Shown here: positions 1 through 5,835 of the stretch, piece after piece
Layout: every line of letters starts with the position of its first letter
How positions within the stretch are numbered: the stretch's first letter is position 1
Origin: CAZHBA01 sp964530225
GTDB lineage: Bacteria; Pseudomonadota; Alphaproteobacteria; UBA6615
Direction of reading: 5' to 3'
NCBI GenBank assembly: GCA_964530225.1
Contig: CAZHBA010000054.1
Span: 1 to 13,233 of the forward strand
Length of the DNA: 13,233 nt
Program-made: the position numbers and the translations under genes
The notes under the pieces: model-generated
Databases searched by the model: none
Told to the model about the DNA's origin: nothing
What the model saw: the letters and a program-made list of their open reading frames with translations, nothing else

Positions 1-27
1 ACTACGCACACCCGGACGAAATTGTGA

Positions 28-171
28 TTGTCACACCGGCCGCGCGCTAGAATTCAAAAAAGTCCCGGCACCTTCGTTCCTATGCCCTACGCCGCGAACC
101 TCGAACAACTGGCGCTACTGCAGACCGGCGACATCGTAACCGCCGTTAAAAACATCACCTATCGTGGCTGA
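28..171 (+). pseudogene. 3' end of pyruvate dehydrogenase E1-beta gene, frame broken upstream
   Basis: The frame ending at the TGA at 169-171 encodes a tail containing PMPYAANLEQLALLQ and ending in VKNITYRG. This is the characteristic C-terminus of the E1-beta subunit of pyruvate dehydrogenase, which decarboxylates pyruvate with E1-alpha and passes the acetyl group to E2. The position directly before the E2 gene fits the usual pdhA-pdhB-pdhC order. The oddity is upstream: the same frame has a stop at 25-27, and residues before about RIQKSPGTF do not look like E1-beta. Frame 2 is open across 1-60 and a run of six A lies at 56-61, so a 1-nt slip could restore an open frame, but the frame-2 peptide is not E1-beta-like either. 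Frame 3 reads YAHPDEIVIVTPAAR and then stops. The gene may be a decayed or deleted copy, or the window edge may hold an assembly error. The tail identity is fairly secure; calling it a pseudogene is inference. Confidence 0.55.
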
Positions 172-306
172 TGGCATAAAACACTATCAATTTATAGCGG
201 CGTTATAGTTTATTGCCGAAAGCGAAAATCTGTTGGCGCGATTCGCAACAACGATTCACAACTACGGCTATACAATTCACCCGAGACGCCCGTAGGGAAC
301 TAGAGC
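172..306 (+). promoter_or_regulatory. Spacer upstream of pdhC, possible promoter region
   Basis: These 135 nt are clearly more AT-rich than the flanking genes. They hold a direct repeat TTATAG at 192-197 and 203-208. A -10-like TATACA (269-274, or TACAAT at 271-276) lies about 30 nt before the pdhC start, but I see no convincing -35 element at the right distance. The AGGGAA at 294-299, 7 nt before the ATG, is a reasonable ribosome binding site. If the upstream E1-beta gene is broken, pdhC would need its own promoter here. That is inference. Confidence 0.3.
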
Positions 307-1548
307 ATGCCGATCACCATTCTGATGCCGGCCCTGTCGCCAACCATGACCGAAGGCAACCTTGCGCGCTGGTTGAAGAACGAAGGCGATAGCGTATCCC
401 CAGGCGACATCATTGCCGAAATCGAAACTGACAAGGCGACGATGGAAGTCGAGTCGGTCGACGAGGGGGTGCTGGGCAAGATACTGGTCGCCGAAGGTGC
501 CGAAGAGATCGCCGTCAACACTCCCATTGCGGTGTTGCTGGAGGAGGGCGAAGACAGCGGCGCTCTCGTCAGCTTCGAAACCGCCGCCGCATCGGCCGCG
601 GCACCGCCGGTGCTGGAACCGGCACCAGCCGTGGCACCGGCGTTGCAGCCCGCAACTGCTTCCGCGGCCCCGACGGAAGAACGTGTTCTCGCTAGCCCCT
701 TGGCCCGGCGCATGGCCAAGCAGCAAGGTGTCGATTTGGCGGCGGTCAATGGAACCGGCTTCGACGGGCGCATCGTCAAAGCCGACATCGAAGCTTATGC
801 CGGTGGCGCACCGGTGGTAGCGTCCGTAGAGGCACTCGCGGCAACCATCGCTGGCGAAACGTCATACGATCTCGTTCCCGCTAACAACATCCGCAAGGTG
901 GTGGCGCGCCGTCTCACAAAATCCAAACAGCAGGTGCCGCATTTTTATTTGACAGTAGACTGCACGATCGACGAGTTACTGAAAGTGCGCACCGACCTCA
1001 ACGCCCGCGCCAAAGACGGCGAATTCAAAATCTCGATCAATGACATGGTCATCAAGGCCGCCGCGGTCGCCCTGATGCAGGTACCGGCGGCGAACGCTTC
1101 GTGGTCGGACGAAGGTATCAAGCAGTACAAGCAGGCCGATATCTCGGTCGCCGTAGCCATCGATAACGGCTTGATTACGCCGATTGTACGCAATGCCAAT
1201 GGCAAGGGTATACTCGCCATATCCAATGAAATGCGAGATCTGTTGGTGCGGGCGCGCGAGGGTGTGTTGGCACCGGAAGAGTTCCAAGGTGGCACCTTCT
1301 CTATCTCCAATCTCGGTATGTACGGCGTCAAGGATTTCCAGGCGGTAATCAACCCGCCACAGGGCTGTATTCTGGCAATTGGCATCGGCGAACAGCGGCC
1401 CGTCGTCAAGGACGGCGCACTGGCCATTGCCACGGTTATGTCGTGCACCTTGTCGGTCGACCACCGCGTCGTCGACGGCGCGGTCGGCGCGGAATTTCTC
1501 GCTGCCTTTAAGTTGTTGATCGAAGGCCCACTCGGACTGCTGCTGTAG
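307..1548 (+). CDS. pdhC: Pyruvate dehydrogenase E2, dihydrolipoamide acetyltransferase
   Basis: E2 forms the core of the pyruvate dehydrogenase complex and transfers the acetyl group from lipoamide to coenzyme A. The 413-residue product has three recognisable parts. A single lipoyl domain covers about residues 1-80, with the lipoylated lysine K43 in ETDKATMEVE. An Ala/Pro-rich linker covers about 85-125. A peripheral-subunit-binding domain at about 129-165 (starting LASPLARRMAKQQG) should hold E1/E3. The acyltransferase domain runs from about 190 to the end, with the catalytic motif HRVVDG (H386, D390). The opening MPITILMPALSPTM is typical of alphaproteobacterial PDH E2, and the ATG has an AGGGAA site upstream. 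Length is at the short end of normal. The gene is followed after 28 nt by lpd and then lipA, which supports the PDH rather than the 2-oxoglutarate complex. The symbol aceF is also used. Confidence 0.95.
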   Translation: MPITILMPALSPTMTEGNLARWLKNEGDSVSPGDIIAEIETDKATMEVESVDEGVLGKILVAEGAEEIAVNTPIAVLLEEGEDSGALVSFETAAASAAAPPVLEPAPAVAPALQPATASAAPTEERVLASPLARRMAKQQGVDLAAVNGTGFDGRIVKADIEAYAGGAPVVASVEALAATIAGETSYDLVPANNIRKVVARRLTKSKQQVPHFYLTVDCTIDELLKVRTDLNARAKDGEFKISINDMVIKAAAVALMQVPAANASWSDEGIKQYKQADISVAVAIDNGLITPIVRNANGKGILAISNEMRDLLVRAREGVLAPEEFQGGTFSISNLGMYGVKDFQAVINPPQGCILAIGIGEQRPVVKDGALAIATVMSCTLSVDHRVVDGAVGAEFLAAFKLLIEGPLGLLL

Positions 1549-1564
1549 CAAATCCGGTCCGACT

Positions 1565-1571
1565 GAGGAGG
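1565..1571 (+). promoter_or_regulatory. Strong ribosome binding site for the TTG start of lpd
   Basis: GAGGAGG lies 5 nt before the TTG at 1577-1579. It is close to a perfect Shine-Dalgarno match and fixes the rare TTG as the start, since no ATG or GTG sits in frame at this point and the protein N-terminus (ADNKFDLIIVGGG) must begin here to keep the FAD-binding strand. It probably offsets the weak start codon. Confidence 0.7.
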
Positions 1572-1576
1572 TCGTT

Positions 1577-2989
1577 TTGGCAGACAATAAATTCGATCTC
1601 ATCATCGTCGGTGGCGGGCCTGGTGGCTATGTGGCGGCCATCCGCGCCGCGCAACTGGGCCTGAAGGCCGCGGTTGTCGAGGCCAACCATCTGGGCGGCA
1701 TTTGCCTCAACTGGGGCTGCATTCCAGCCAAGGCGCTGTTGCGCTCGGCGGAGATCTACAACTACATTCAGCACGCCGACACGTTCGGCCTATCGGTTAC
1801 CGGGGTGTCGTTCGACCTGCAGAAGATCGTCGAGCGGTCGCGCGCAGTATCCAAACAGCTCAACCAGGGCGTCGGCTACCTATTGAAGAAGAACAAAGTC
1901 GAGGTGATCGACGGCTGGGGCAAGTTGGCTGGTGGCAGGGCTGACGCGCGCAAGCTCACGGTCGAGAAGGACGGCAAGAAGGTCGCCGACCTGGAAGCCA
2001 GGAATATCATCCTGGCAACCGGCGCGCGGGCGCGCCAGTTGCCGGGACTGGAGGCCGCTGGCAAACTGGTCTGGACCTACCGCGAAGCCATGGTGCCCAA
2101 CATCATGCCGGAATCGCTGCTGGTTGTCGGTTCCGGCGCCATTGGCATCGAGTTCGCCTCGTTCTACCGCGTGCTTGGCGCTGAGGTGACGGTGGTCGAA
2201 GTGCTTGACCGGGTACTGCCGGTGGAAGACGAAGAAATCTCAGGTCTCGCCCGTAAGGCGTTCGAGAAGCAAGGCATGACCATCCTCACTGGCGCTAACG
2301 TGGCGGCGCTGAAGGTGGGCAAGGACAATGTCACCGCTACAATAGAATCAAATGGCAAGAAAACCGAGTTGACAGTCGACCGCGTCATTACGGCGGTCGG
2401 CATCGTCGGCAATGTCGAAGGTGTTGGCCTTGAAGACACTAAAATAAAGGTCGACCGCGCCCATGTTGTTATCGATGAATGGGGCGCTACCGGCGAGCCC
2501 GGCGTATGGGCGATCGGTGATCTGACCGGGCCACCGTGGTTGGCCCACAAGGCTGAGCATGAAGGCGTTATTTGCGTCGAAAAGATCGCCGACGTTAAAG
2601 GATTACACCCGCTCGACACCTCACGCATCCCCAGTTGCATCTATTGCCAGCCGCAGATTGCCTCGATCGGCTGGACCGAGACGGTGGCGAAGGAGCAAGG
2701 GCGCAAGGTGCGCGTCGGCCGCTTTCCGTTTCAAGGAAATGGTAAGGCGATTGCGTTAGGGGAGCCCGAAGGGCTGGTCAAAACCGTGTTTGACGCCATT
2801 ACGGGCGAATTATTGGGCGCGCACATGATTGGCGCTGAGGTCACTGAACTGATCCAGGGCTACGGTATCGCTAAGACCCTGGAGACCACCGAAGAGGAGT
2901 TGATGCGTGCGGTTTTCCCCCATCCGACGCTCAGCGAAATGATGCACGAGTCGGTGCTTGACGCTTACGGCCGCGCTATCCACTTTTAG
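1577..2989 (+). CDS. lpdA: Dihydrolipoamide dehydrogenase (E3)
   Basis: This flavoenzyme reoxidises dihydrolipoamide on E2 and passes the electrons through FAD to NAD+. The 470-residue protein shows the family order. An N-terminal FAD-binding GGGPGG is at residues 12-17, and the redox-active disulfide CLNWGC is C43/C48. The NAD-binding motif GSGAIG is near residue 180, within a Rossmann strand ending in VTVVE. A second FAD motif ends in AIGDL near 315. The dimerisation domain ends with HPTLSE, where H449 and E454 form the active-site dyad. All key residues are present and the length is normal. It begins with TTG behind a strong GAGGAGG site, 28 nt after pdhC, and ends 3 nt before lipA, so the three are very likely one transcript. 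Alphaproteobacteria often have several lpd copies; this one is tied to PDH by position. Confidence 0.95.
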   Translation: MADNKFDLIIVGGGPGGYVAAIRAAQLGLKAAVVEANHLGGICLNWGCIPAKALLRSAEIYNYIQHADTFGLSVTGVSFDLQKIVERSRAVSKQLNQGVGYLLKKNKVEVIDGWGKLAGGRADARKLTVEKDGKKVADLEARNIILATGARARQLPGLEAAGKLVWTYREAMVPNIMPESLLVVGSGAIGIEFASFYRVLGAEVTVVEVLDRVLPVEDEEISGLARKAFEKQGMTILTGANVAALKVGKDNVTATIESNGKKTELTVDRVITAVGIVGNVEGVGLEDTKIKVDRAHVVIDEWGATGEPGVWAIGDLTGPPWLAHKAEHEGVICVEKIADVKGLHPLDTSRIPSCIYCQPQIASIGWTETVAKEQGRKVRVGRFPFQGNGKAIALGEPEGLVKTVFDAITGELLGAHMIGAEVTELIQGYGIAKTLETTEEELMRAVFPHPTLSEMMHESVLDAYGRAIHF

Positions 2990-2992
2990 ACG

Positions 2993-3961
2993 ATGATCTC
3001 CTCTTCCCCGACAGACCGCGCCTCCGCAGTGGCCCAGCGCCATCCGGAAAAGCGTAACCGGCCGGATAATCCAATCCAGCGTAAGCCTGCGTGGATTAGG
3101 GTCAAGGCGCCGACCAGCCCGGCCTATCACGAAACCCACAAGCTCATGCGTAATCTCAATCTGGTCACCGTGTGCGAAGAGGCGGCGTGCCCCAATATTG
3201 GCGAGTGTTGGGCCAAGAAGCATACCGCCATAATGATCATGGGCGACACCTGTACTCGCGCTTGCGCGTTCTGTAATGTCGCCACCGGCACGCCGAAACC
3301 CCTTGAAGCGGACGAGCCGGCCAATGTCGGCCTCTCGGTCGCGACGCTGGGGCTTGAGCATGTGGTCGTCACCTCGGTCAACCGCGACGACTTAGGCGAT
3401 GGTGGGGCAGGGCACTTCGCCCAGGTCGTGCAGTCGATCCGCGCTGCCGCGCCCGACACCACTATCGAAATCTTGACGCCCGACTTTAAAGACAAGCCGA
3501 GCGCCATCAAGACCATCGCTGCCAACCCGCCGGATGTGTTCAACCATAATGTGGAGACTGTGCCGCGGCTCTATCCGACGATCCGGCCGGGCGCGCGCTA
3601 TTTCACCAGCCTTAATCTGCTCTGCGGCGTCAAACGTCACCTGCCGCAAATATTTACCAAGTCGGGTCTGATGGTAGGTCTTGGAGAAACCCGTGAAGAG
3701 GTGGGGCAGGTGATGGACGATCTGCGCGCCGCCGACGTTGATTTCCTCACCATCGGCCAATACCTGCAACCGACGCCCAAACACGCGCCCATCGACTACT
3801 TCGTCACTCCCGACGAGTTCAAGGGTTATGCCGCGATGGCCCGCGGCAAAGGTTTTCTGCTGGTCTCAACTACGCCATTGACCCGGTCGAGCTATCATGC
3901 CGGCGACGACTTCGCCAAGCTGCGCGCCGCCCGCGATGCTAAGCTGGCGACCGTCAAATAA
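2993..3961 (+). CDS. lipA: Lipoyl synthase, radical SAM enzyme
   Basis: LipA inserts two sulfur atoms into octanoyl groups carried on lipoyl domains, making the cofactor used by E2. The 322-residue protein has both iron-sulfur motifs: the auxiliary-cluster cysteines C61, C66 and C72 (CEEAACPNIGEC), and the radical-SAM CxxxCxxC at C87, C91 and C94 (CTRACAFC). The C-terminal RSSY motif (TRSSYHAGDDF), whose serine binds the auxiliary cluster in known structures, is intact. The segment RHPEKRNRPDNPIQRKPAWIR is typical of the alphaproteobacterial N-terminus and supports the ATG at 2993, although no clear ribosome binding site precedes it. Translation may be coupled to lpd, whose stop is 3 nt upstream. 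Placement directly after E2 and E3 matches the need of E2 for lipoylation. No lipB is seen in the window. Confidence 0.96.
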   Translation: MISSSPTDRASAVAQRHPEKRNRPDNPIQRKPAWIRVKAPTSPAYHETHKLMRNLNLVTVCEEAACPNIGECWAKKHTAIMIMGDTCTRACAFCNVATGTPKPLEADEPANVGLSVATLGLEHVVVTSVNRDDLGDGGAGHFAQVVQSIRAAAPDTTIEILTPDFKDKPSAIKTIAANPPDVFNHNVETVPRLYPTIRPGARYFTSLNLLCGVKRHLPQIFTKSGLMVGLGETREEVGQVMDDLRAADVDFLTIGQYLQPTPKHAPIDYFVTPDEFKGYAAMARGKGFLLVSTTPLTRSSYHAGDDFAKLRAARDAKLATVK

Positions 3962-3981
3962 AGCCCAACGGCGGTTAAGAC

Positions 3982-4467
3982 GTGCCCACACATAAGGAAG
4001 TCAGGGTTGTTTCGCACAGCCCGCAGCAGCTCTACGGGCTGGTTGCCGACATTGAAAAGTACCCAGATTTTCTGCCCTGGTGCGTCGCCGCGCGCATCTG
4101 TCAGCGCGAGCCGACGGCGGACGGCGAACTGATCACCGTCGACATGGTGCTTGGCTTTAAGATGTTCCGCGAAAAGGTCACCTCCAAGGTCACCCTGCAT
4201 CCCCCCGACAATACCGCGGCCGACGGCAGCAACCATGGCCGCATCGATGTGGAGTATGTCGAGGGACCATTGAAGTATCTACAGAATCACTGGGTGTTCG
4301 TACCAGCCGACGGTGGCGGCTGCGAGATCGACTTTTTCGTCGACTTCGAATTCCATTCGCGGCTGTTGCAGAAGATTGTCGGCGCGCTGTTTCACGAAGC
4401 CGTCAGCCGCATGGTCGCTGCCTTCGAACGCCGCGCCACGGTGCTGTACGGGTCGGTGGGAGAGTAG
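3982..4467 (+). CDS. RatA/Coq10-family START-domain protein
   Basis: The 161-residue product belongs to the polyketide cyclase/START-like family that includes eukaryotic Coq10 and bacterial RatA. Visible family features are an N-terminal strand (VRVVSHSPQQLYGLVADIEKYPDFLPWC), the central WVF strand after LKYLQNHW, and the C-terminal helix FHEAVSRMVAAFERRA. Coq10 binds ubiquinone and supports respiration. E. coli RatA was described as blocking 70S ribosome assembly, but RatA and Coq10 are homologous and the toxin label is doubtful for this setting, since no antitoxin partner (RatB) follows. The start is GTG at 3982, 20 nt after lipA, with only a weak GGCGG upstream. It is probably the last gene of the pdhC-lpd-lipA transcript. 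The family call is secure; the cellular role, probably quinone handling, is inference. Confidence 0.88.
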   Translation: MPTHKEVRVVSHSPQQLYGLVADIEKYPDFLPWCVAARICQREPTADGELITVDMVLGFKMFREKVTSKVTLHPPDNTAADGSNHGRIDVEYVEGPLKYLQNHWVFVPADGGGCEIDFFVDFEFHSRLLQKIVGALFHEAVSRMVAAFERRATVLYGSVGE

Positions 4468-4496
4468 GTCGCGCCACGGCGCTGTAGGAGCCGGCG
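4432..4496 (+). repeat. Diverged direct repeat of the 3' end of the ratA-like gene
   Basis: The segment 4432-4458 inside the gene (starting CGCGCCACGGTGCTGTA) recurs 38 nt later at 4470-4496 (starting CGCGCCACGGCGCTGTA). The copies agree at 22 of 27 positions by eye. The second copy lies just past the stop codon. This suggests an old short tandem duplication covering the gene end, or chance similarity in GC-rich sequence. Confidence 0.4.
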
Positions 4497-4525
4497 AAGC
4501 AGTAAAAAAGTCGACGCCTTCGCCG
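4492..4525 (+). terminator. Possible terminator hairpin after the ratA-like gene
   Basis: CGGCGAAG (4492-4499) pairs perfectly with CTTCGCCG (4518-4525) across an 18-nt loop, 25 nt past the stop of the ratA-like gene. No T-run follows on the plus strand, so this is not a classical intrinsic terminator. It could act as an mRNA 3' end stabiliser or be incidental. Confidence 0.25.
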
Positions 4526-4635
4526 TCCCGCATGCCAATATCGGTCGTCAGCGAATTGCTGAAGACGAGCAAGGGGTTTCCTTAGCGGCCGTCGAGCTGG
4601 TAATGAAAGGTGATGCCGTTAAGCGTAATGTCCAT
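4525..4635 (-). pseudogene. N-terminal remnant of an alpha/beta hydrolase (3-oxoadipate enol-lactonase-like)
   Basis: From the ATG at 4635-4633 the minus strand reads MDITLNGITFHYQLDGR, then a TAA stop (4584-4582), and continues in the same frame as GNPLLVFSNSLTTDIGMRD. Both halves match the opening of alpha/beta hydrolases of the PcaD type (3-oxoadipate enol-lactonase of beta-ketoadipate catabolism), where a strand such as VNGITLHYQLDG is followed by PLLVFSNSLGTD, the oxyanion-hole region. A single in-frame stop interrupts them. The nucleophile serine (GxSxG), acid and histidine are absent because the similarity ends near 4525; beyond it the frame reads unrelated residues and then runs antisense into the ratA-like gene. 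So about 36 of roughly 260 codons survive. This is a clear pseudogene fragment. The family assignment is from pattern memory and is fairly confident; the exact enzyme is not. Confidence 0.7.
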
Positions 4636-4782
4636 GTGCGGGTAACTTTTCGGTCAGGGTTACTGTTATTGGTGGCAACCTACGGGAACGTTCTGCTGGC
4701 TCCAAACGCCGGCTCCCAATTAACTAATAGAAATTGCCGCAACGGTCGCTGCGCCCTGACGCCGCACCGCGGTGATCTTCTG

Positions 4783-4795
4783 CCCTTCAAAAGGG
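4783..4795. terminator. Small hairpin 7 nt past the cinA stop
   Basis: CCCTT (4783-4787) and AAGGG (4791-4795) form a 5-bp stem with a 3-nt loop. On the plus strand it is followed by TAATTTT, which is the better orientation for termination; on the minus strand, the cinA direction, no T-run follows. It could stop transcripts entering from the left. The stem is short, so confidence is low. Confidence 0.2.
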
Positions 4796-4801
4796 TAATT
4801 T

Positions 4802-5296
4802 TCACCCCGCTTGCACCAACCCTCGAACCATCGATATCGCTGTCTGCACTGTGGCGTCGCGGATAGCGGCGCGGTTGCCGGGGAAGACCTCGCGATGATG
4901 CACGGTTGGGCGGCCACGGCCGGCGCAGGCGAAATGGACCAGGCCGACCGGCTTGTCAGCAGAGCCGCCCCCGGGACCGGCGACGCCGGTCACCGCCACA
5001 GTGACATCGGCCATCGAGCGCGCCAATGCGCCCTCGGCCATGGCGCGGGCGACTTGTTCGCTAACCGCACCGTGCAGGGCGGTCAACATGGCAGATACGC
5101 CCACCAGCTCGGTCTTGGCTTCGTTGGAGTAGGTGACGAAGCCGCGGTCGACCACGTCGGACGAGCCGGCAATTTCGGTCAGGCAGCCGATAATCAAGCC
5201 GCCGGTGCACGATTCCGCAGTAGCCAGCTTGATATCGCCGCGGCGGCATAGCTCGAGCAGTTCGGCGGCGTCGCAGAGCAATTGGGCATCGAACAT
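4802..5296 (-). CDS. pncC: Nicotinamide-nucleotide amidohydrolase (CinA C-terminal domain protein)
   Basis: The product is predicted to deamidate nicotinamide mononucleotide to nicotinate mononucleotide, recycling the NMN left by NAD-dependent ligase. The 164-residue protein is the stand-alone CinA C-terminal domain, without the N-terminal MoCF-like domain found in full-length CinA. The conserved core is visible: the catalytic serine S29 in TAESCTGG, then TYSNEAK with Y56 and K61, the other active-site residues described for this family, and the glycine-rich AVTGVAGPGGGSADKPVGLV segment. It is commonly annotated cinA or CinA family protein. Its ATG is 5 nt after the pgpA stop on the minus strand, with a modest GGA about 8 nt before it inside the pgpA end, so it is probably translated from the ispDF-pgpA transcript. 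It is the last gene of that group. Confidence 0.92.
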   Translation of the reverse strand: MFDAQLLCDAAELLELCRRGDIKLATAESCTGGLIIGCLTEIAGSSDVVDRGFVTYSNEAKTELVGVSAMLTALHGAVSEQVARAMAEGALARSMADVTVAVTGVAGPGGGSADKPVGLVHFACAGRGRPTVHHREVFPGNRAAIRDATVQTAISMVRGLVQAG

Positions 5297-5301
5297 GGGC
5301 G

Positions 5302-5811
5302 TTATCCAAACATGGAGGTTAGATTAGGCAGGGTCGGCTCGAGCCCAAGCCATACTGCAATCATCAGGGTTAGCATACCGGCGTAAACCCCGGCGACGAT
5401 ATCATCGAGCATGATGCCCAGGCCGCCAGGTGCGCGTTCGGCAGGACCGCAGGGCCACGGCTTGGTGATATCGGCGAAACGAAACAGTATGAAGGCGACC
5501 ACATAATAGCGCCAGTCGAGCGCCACCGGCATGATCGCTAGCCACTGGCCAGCGAATTCGTCGATGACGACGTTGCCCGGATCTTCGCGTCCGATGGCGC
5601 GGCTGTAGCGGCCGCTGGCCCACACACCACCGACGAAGGCCAGCAGAATCGCCAACGACAGCAACCACGGTCCGCCGACGATATGCAGCGCGGCGGCGCA
5701 GGGCAGGGCGATGAGCGAGCTCCAGGTGCCCGGCGCGATTGGTAGATTGCCGCTGCCACCGCCCGTGGCGATGAAGGAAACCAAAGGAGAGGGCTTGCCG
5801 GTTGCCGCCAT
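5302..5811 (-). CDS. pgpA: Phosphatidylglycerophosphatase A
   Basis: PgpA is an inner-membrane enzyme that removes the terminal phosphate from phosphatidylglycerophosphate to give phosphatidylglycerol. The 169-residue protein has the family motifs in order: APGTWSSL (residues 26-33), GREDPGNVVIDEFAGQW with the acidic IDE at 83-85, FRFADITKPWP (110-120), and GGLGIMLDDIVAGVYAG (129-145) with paired aspartates. Hydrophobic segments at about 33-65, 87-112 and 138-157 are consistent with several membrane passes. The start is the ATG at 5811-5809, 24 nt after the ispDF stop; the preceding sequence is a GCGA-rich stretch with no strong ribosome binding site. All motifs needed for activity appear intact. 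Its place between ispDF and cinA is a common alphaproteobacterial order. Confidence 0.94.
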   Translation of the reverse strand: MAATGKPSPLVSFIATGGGSGNLPIAPGTWSSLIALPCAAALHIVGGPWLLSLAILLAFVGGVWASGRYSRAIGREDPGNVVIDEFAGQWLAIMPVALDWRYYVVAFILFRFADITKPWPCGPAERAPGGLGIMLDDIVAGVYAGMLTLMIAVWLGLEPTLPNLTSMFG

Positions 5812-5835
5812 ATCGTCGTCTCGCTCGCTCGGTTT

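Larger units (their letters stand above)
4487..4716. repeat. 10-nt inverted repeat bracketing the hydrolase remnant
   Basis: GGAGCCGGCG at 4487-4496 is exactly inverted as CGCCGGCTCC at 4707-4716, 210 nt apart. The pair encloses the decayed hydrolase piece at 4525-4635. It does not extend beyond 10 nt on either side, no transposase is present, and I see no target-site duplication. Chance is a real alternative for a GC-rich decamer. Confidence 0.35.
4468..4801. other. Gene-free junction between convergent blocks
   Basis: These 334 nt separate the ratA-like gene (plus) from cinA (minus). I find no intact gene in any frame. Contents are a hairpin (4492-4525), a decayed piece of a hydrolase gene on the minus strand (4525-4635), a 10-nt inverted repeat spanning both, a 10-bp palindrome CACCGCGGTG (4765-4774), and a small hairpin 7 nt past the cinA stop (4783-4795). 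Two open frames here (plus 4603-4866 and minus 4720-4917) run into cinA and resemble nothing I know, so I do not call them. The stretch looks like decayed DNA from a lost gene. Confidence 0.6.

Noticed and set aside
3982..4467. A toxin-antitoxin module based on the RatA label
   Set aside because: No RatB-like partner is present, and RatA and Coq10 are the same family. The operon context points to a housekeeping role.
4279..4572. Minus-strand open frame of 97 codons starting at LVFSNSLTTD
   Set aside because: Only its first part is hydrolase-like; the rest is antisense to the ratA-like gene. It is the lower half of the pseudogene, not a gene.
4603..4866. Plus-strand open frame of 87 codons in the junction
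   Set aside because: It resembles no family I know, crosses the decayed hydrolase start, and its second part is antisense to the cinA end.
4720..4917. Minus-strand open frame ending in AATVAAISIS
   Set aside because: Mostly in another frame of cinA, with no recognisable domain and no ribosome site.
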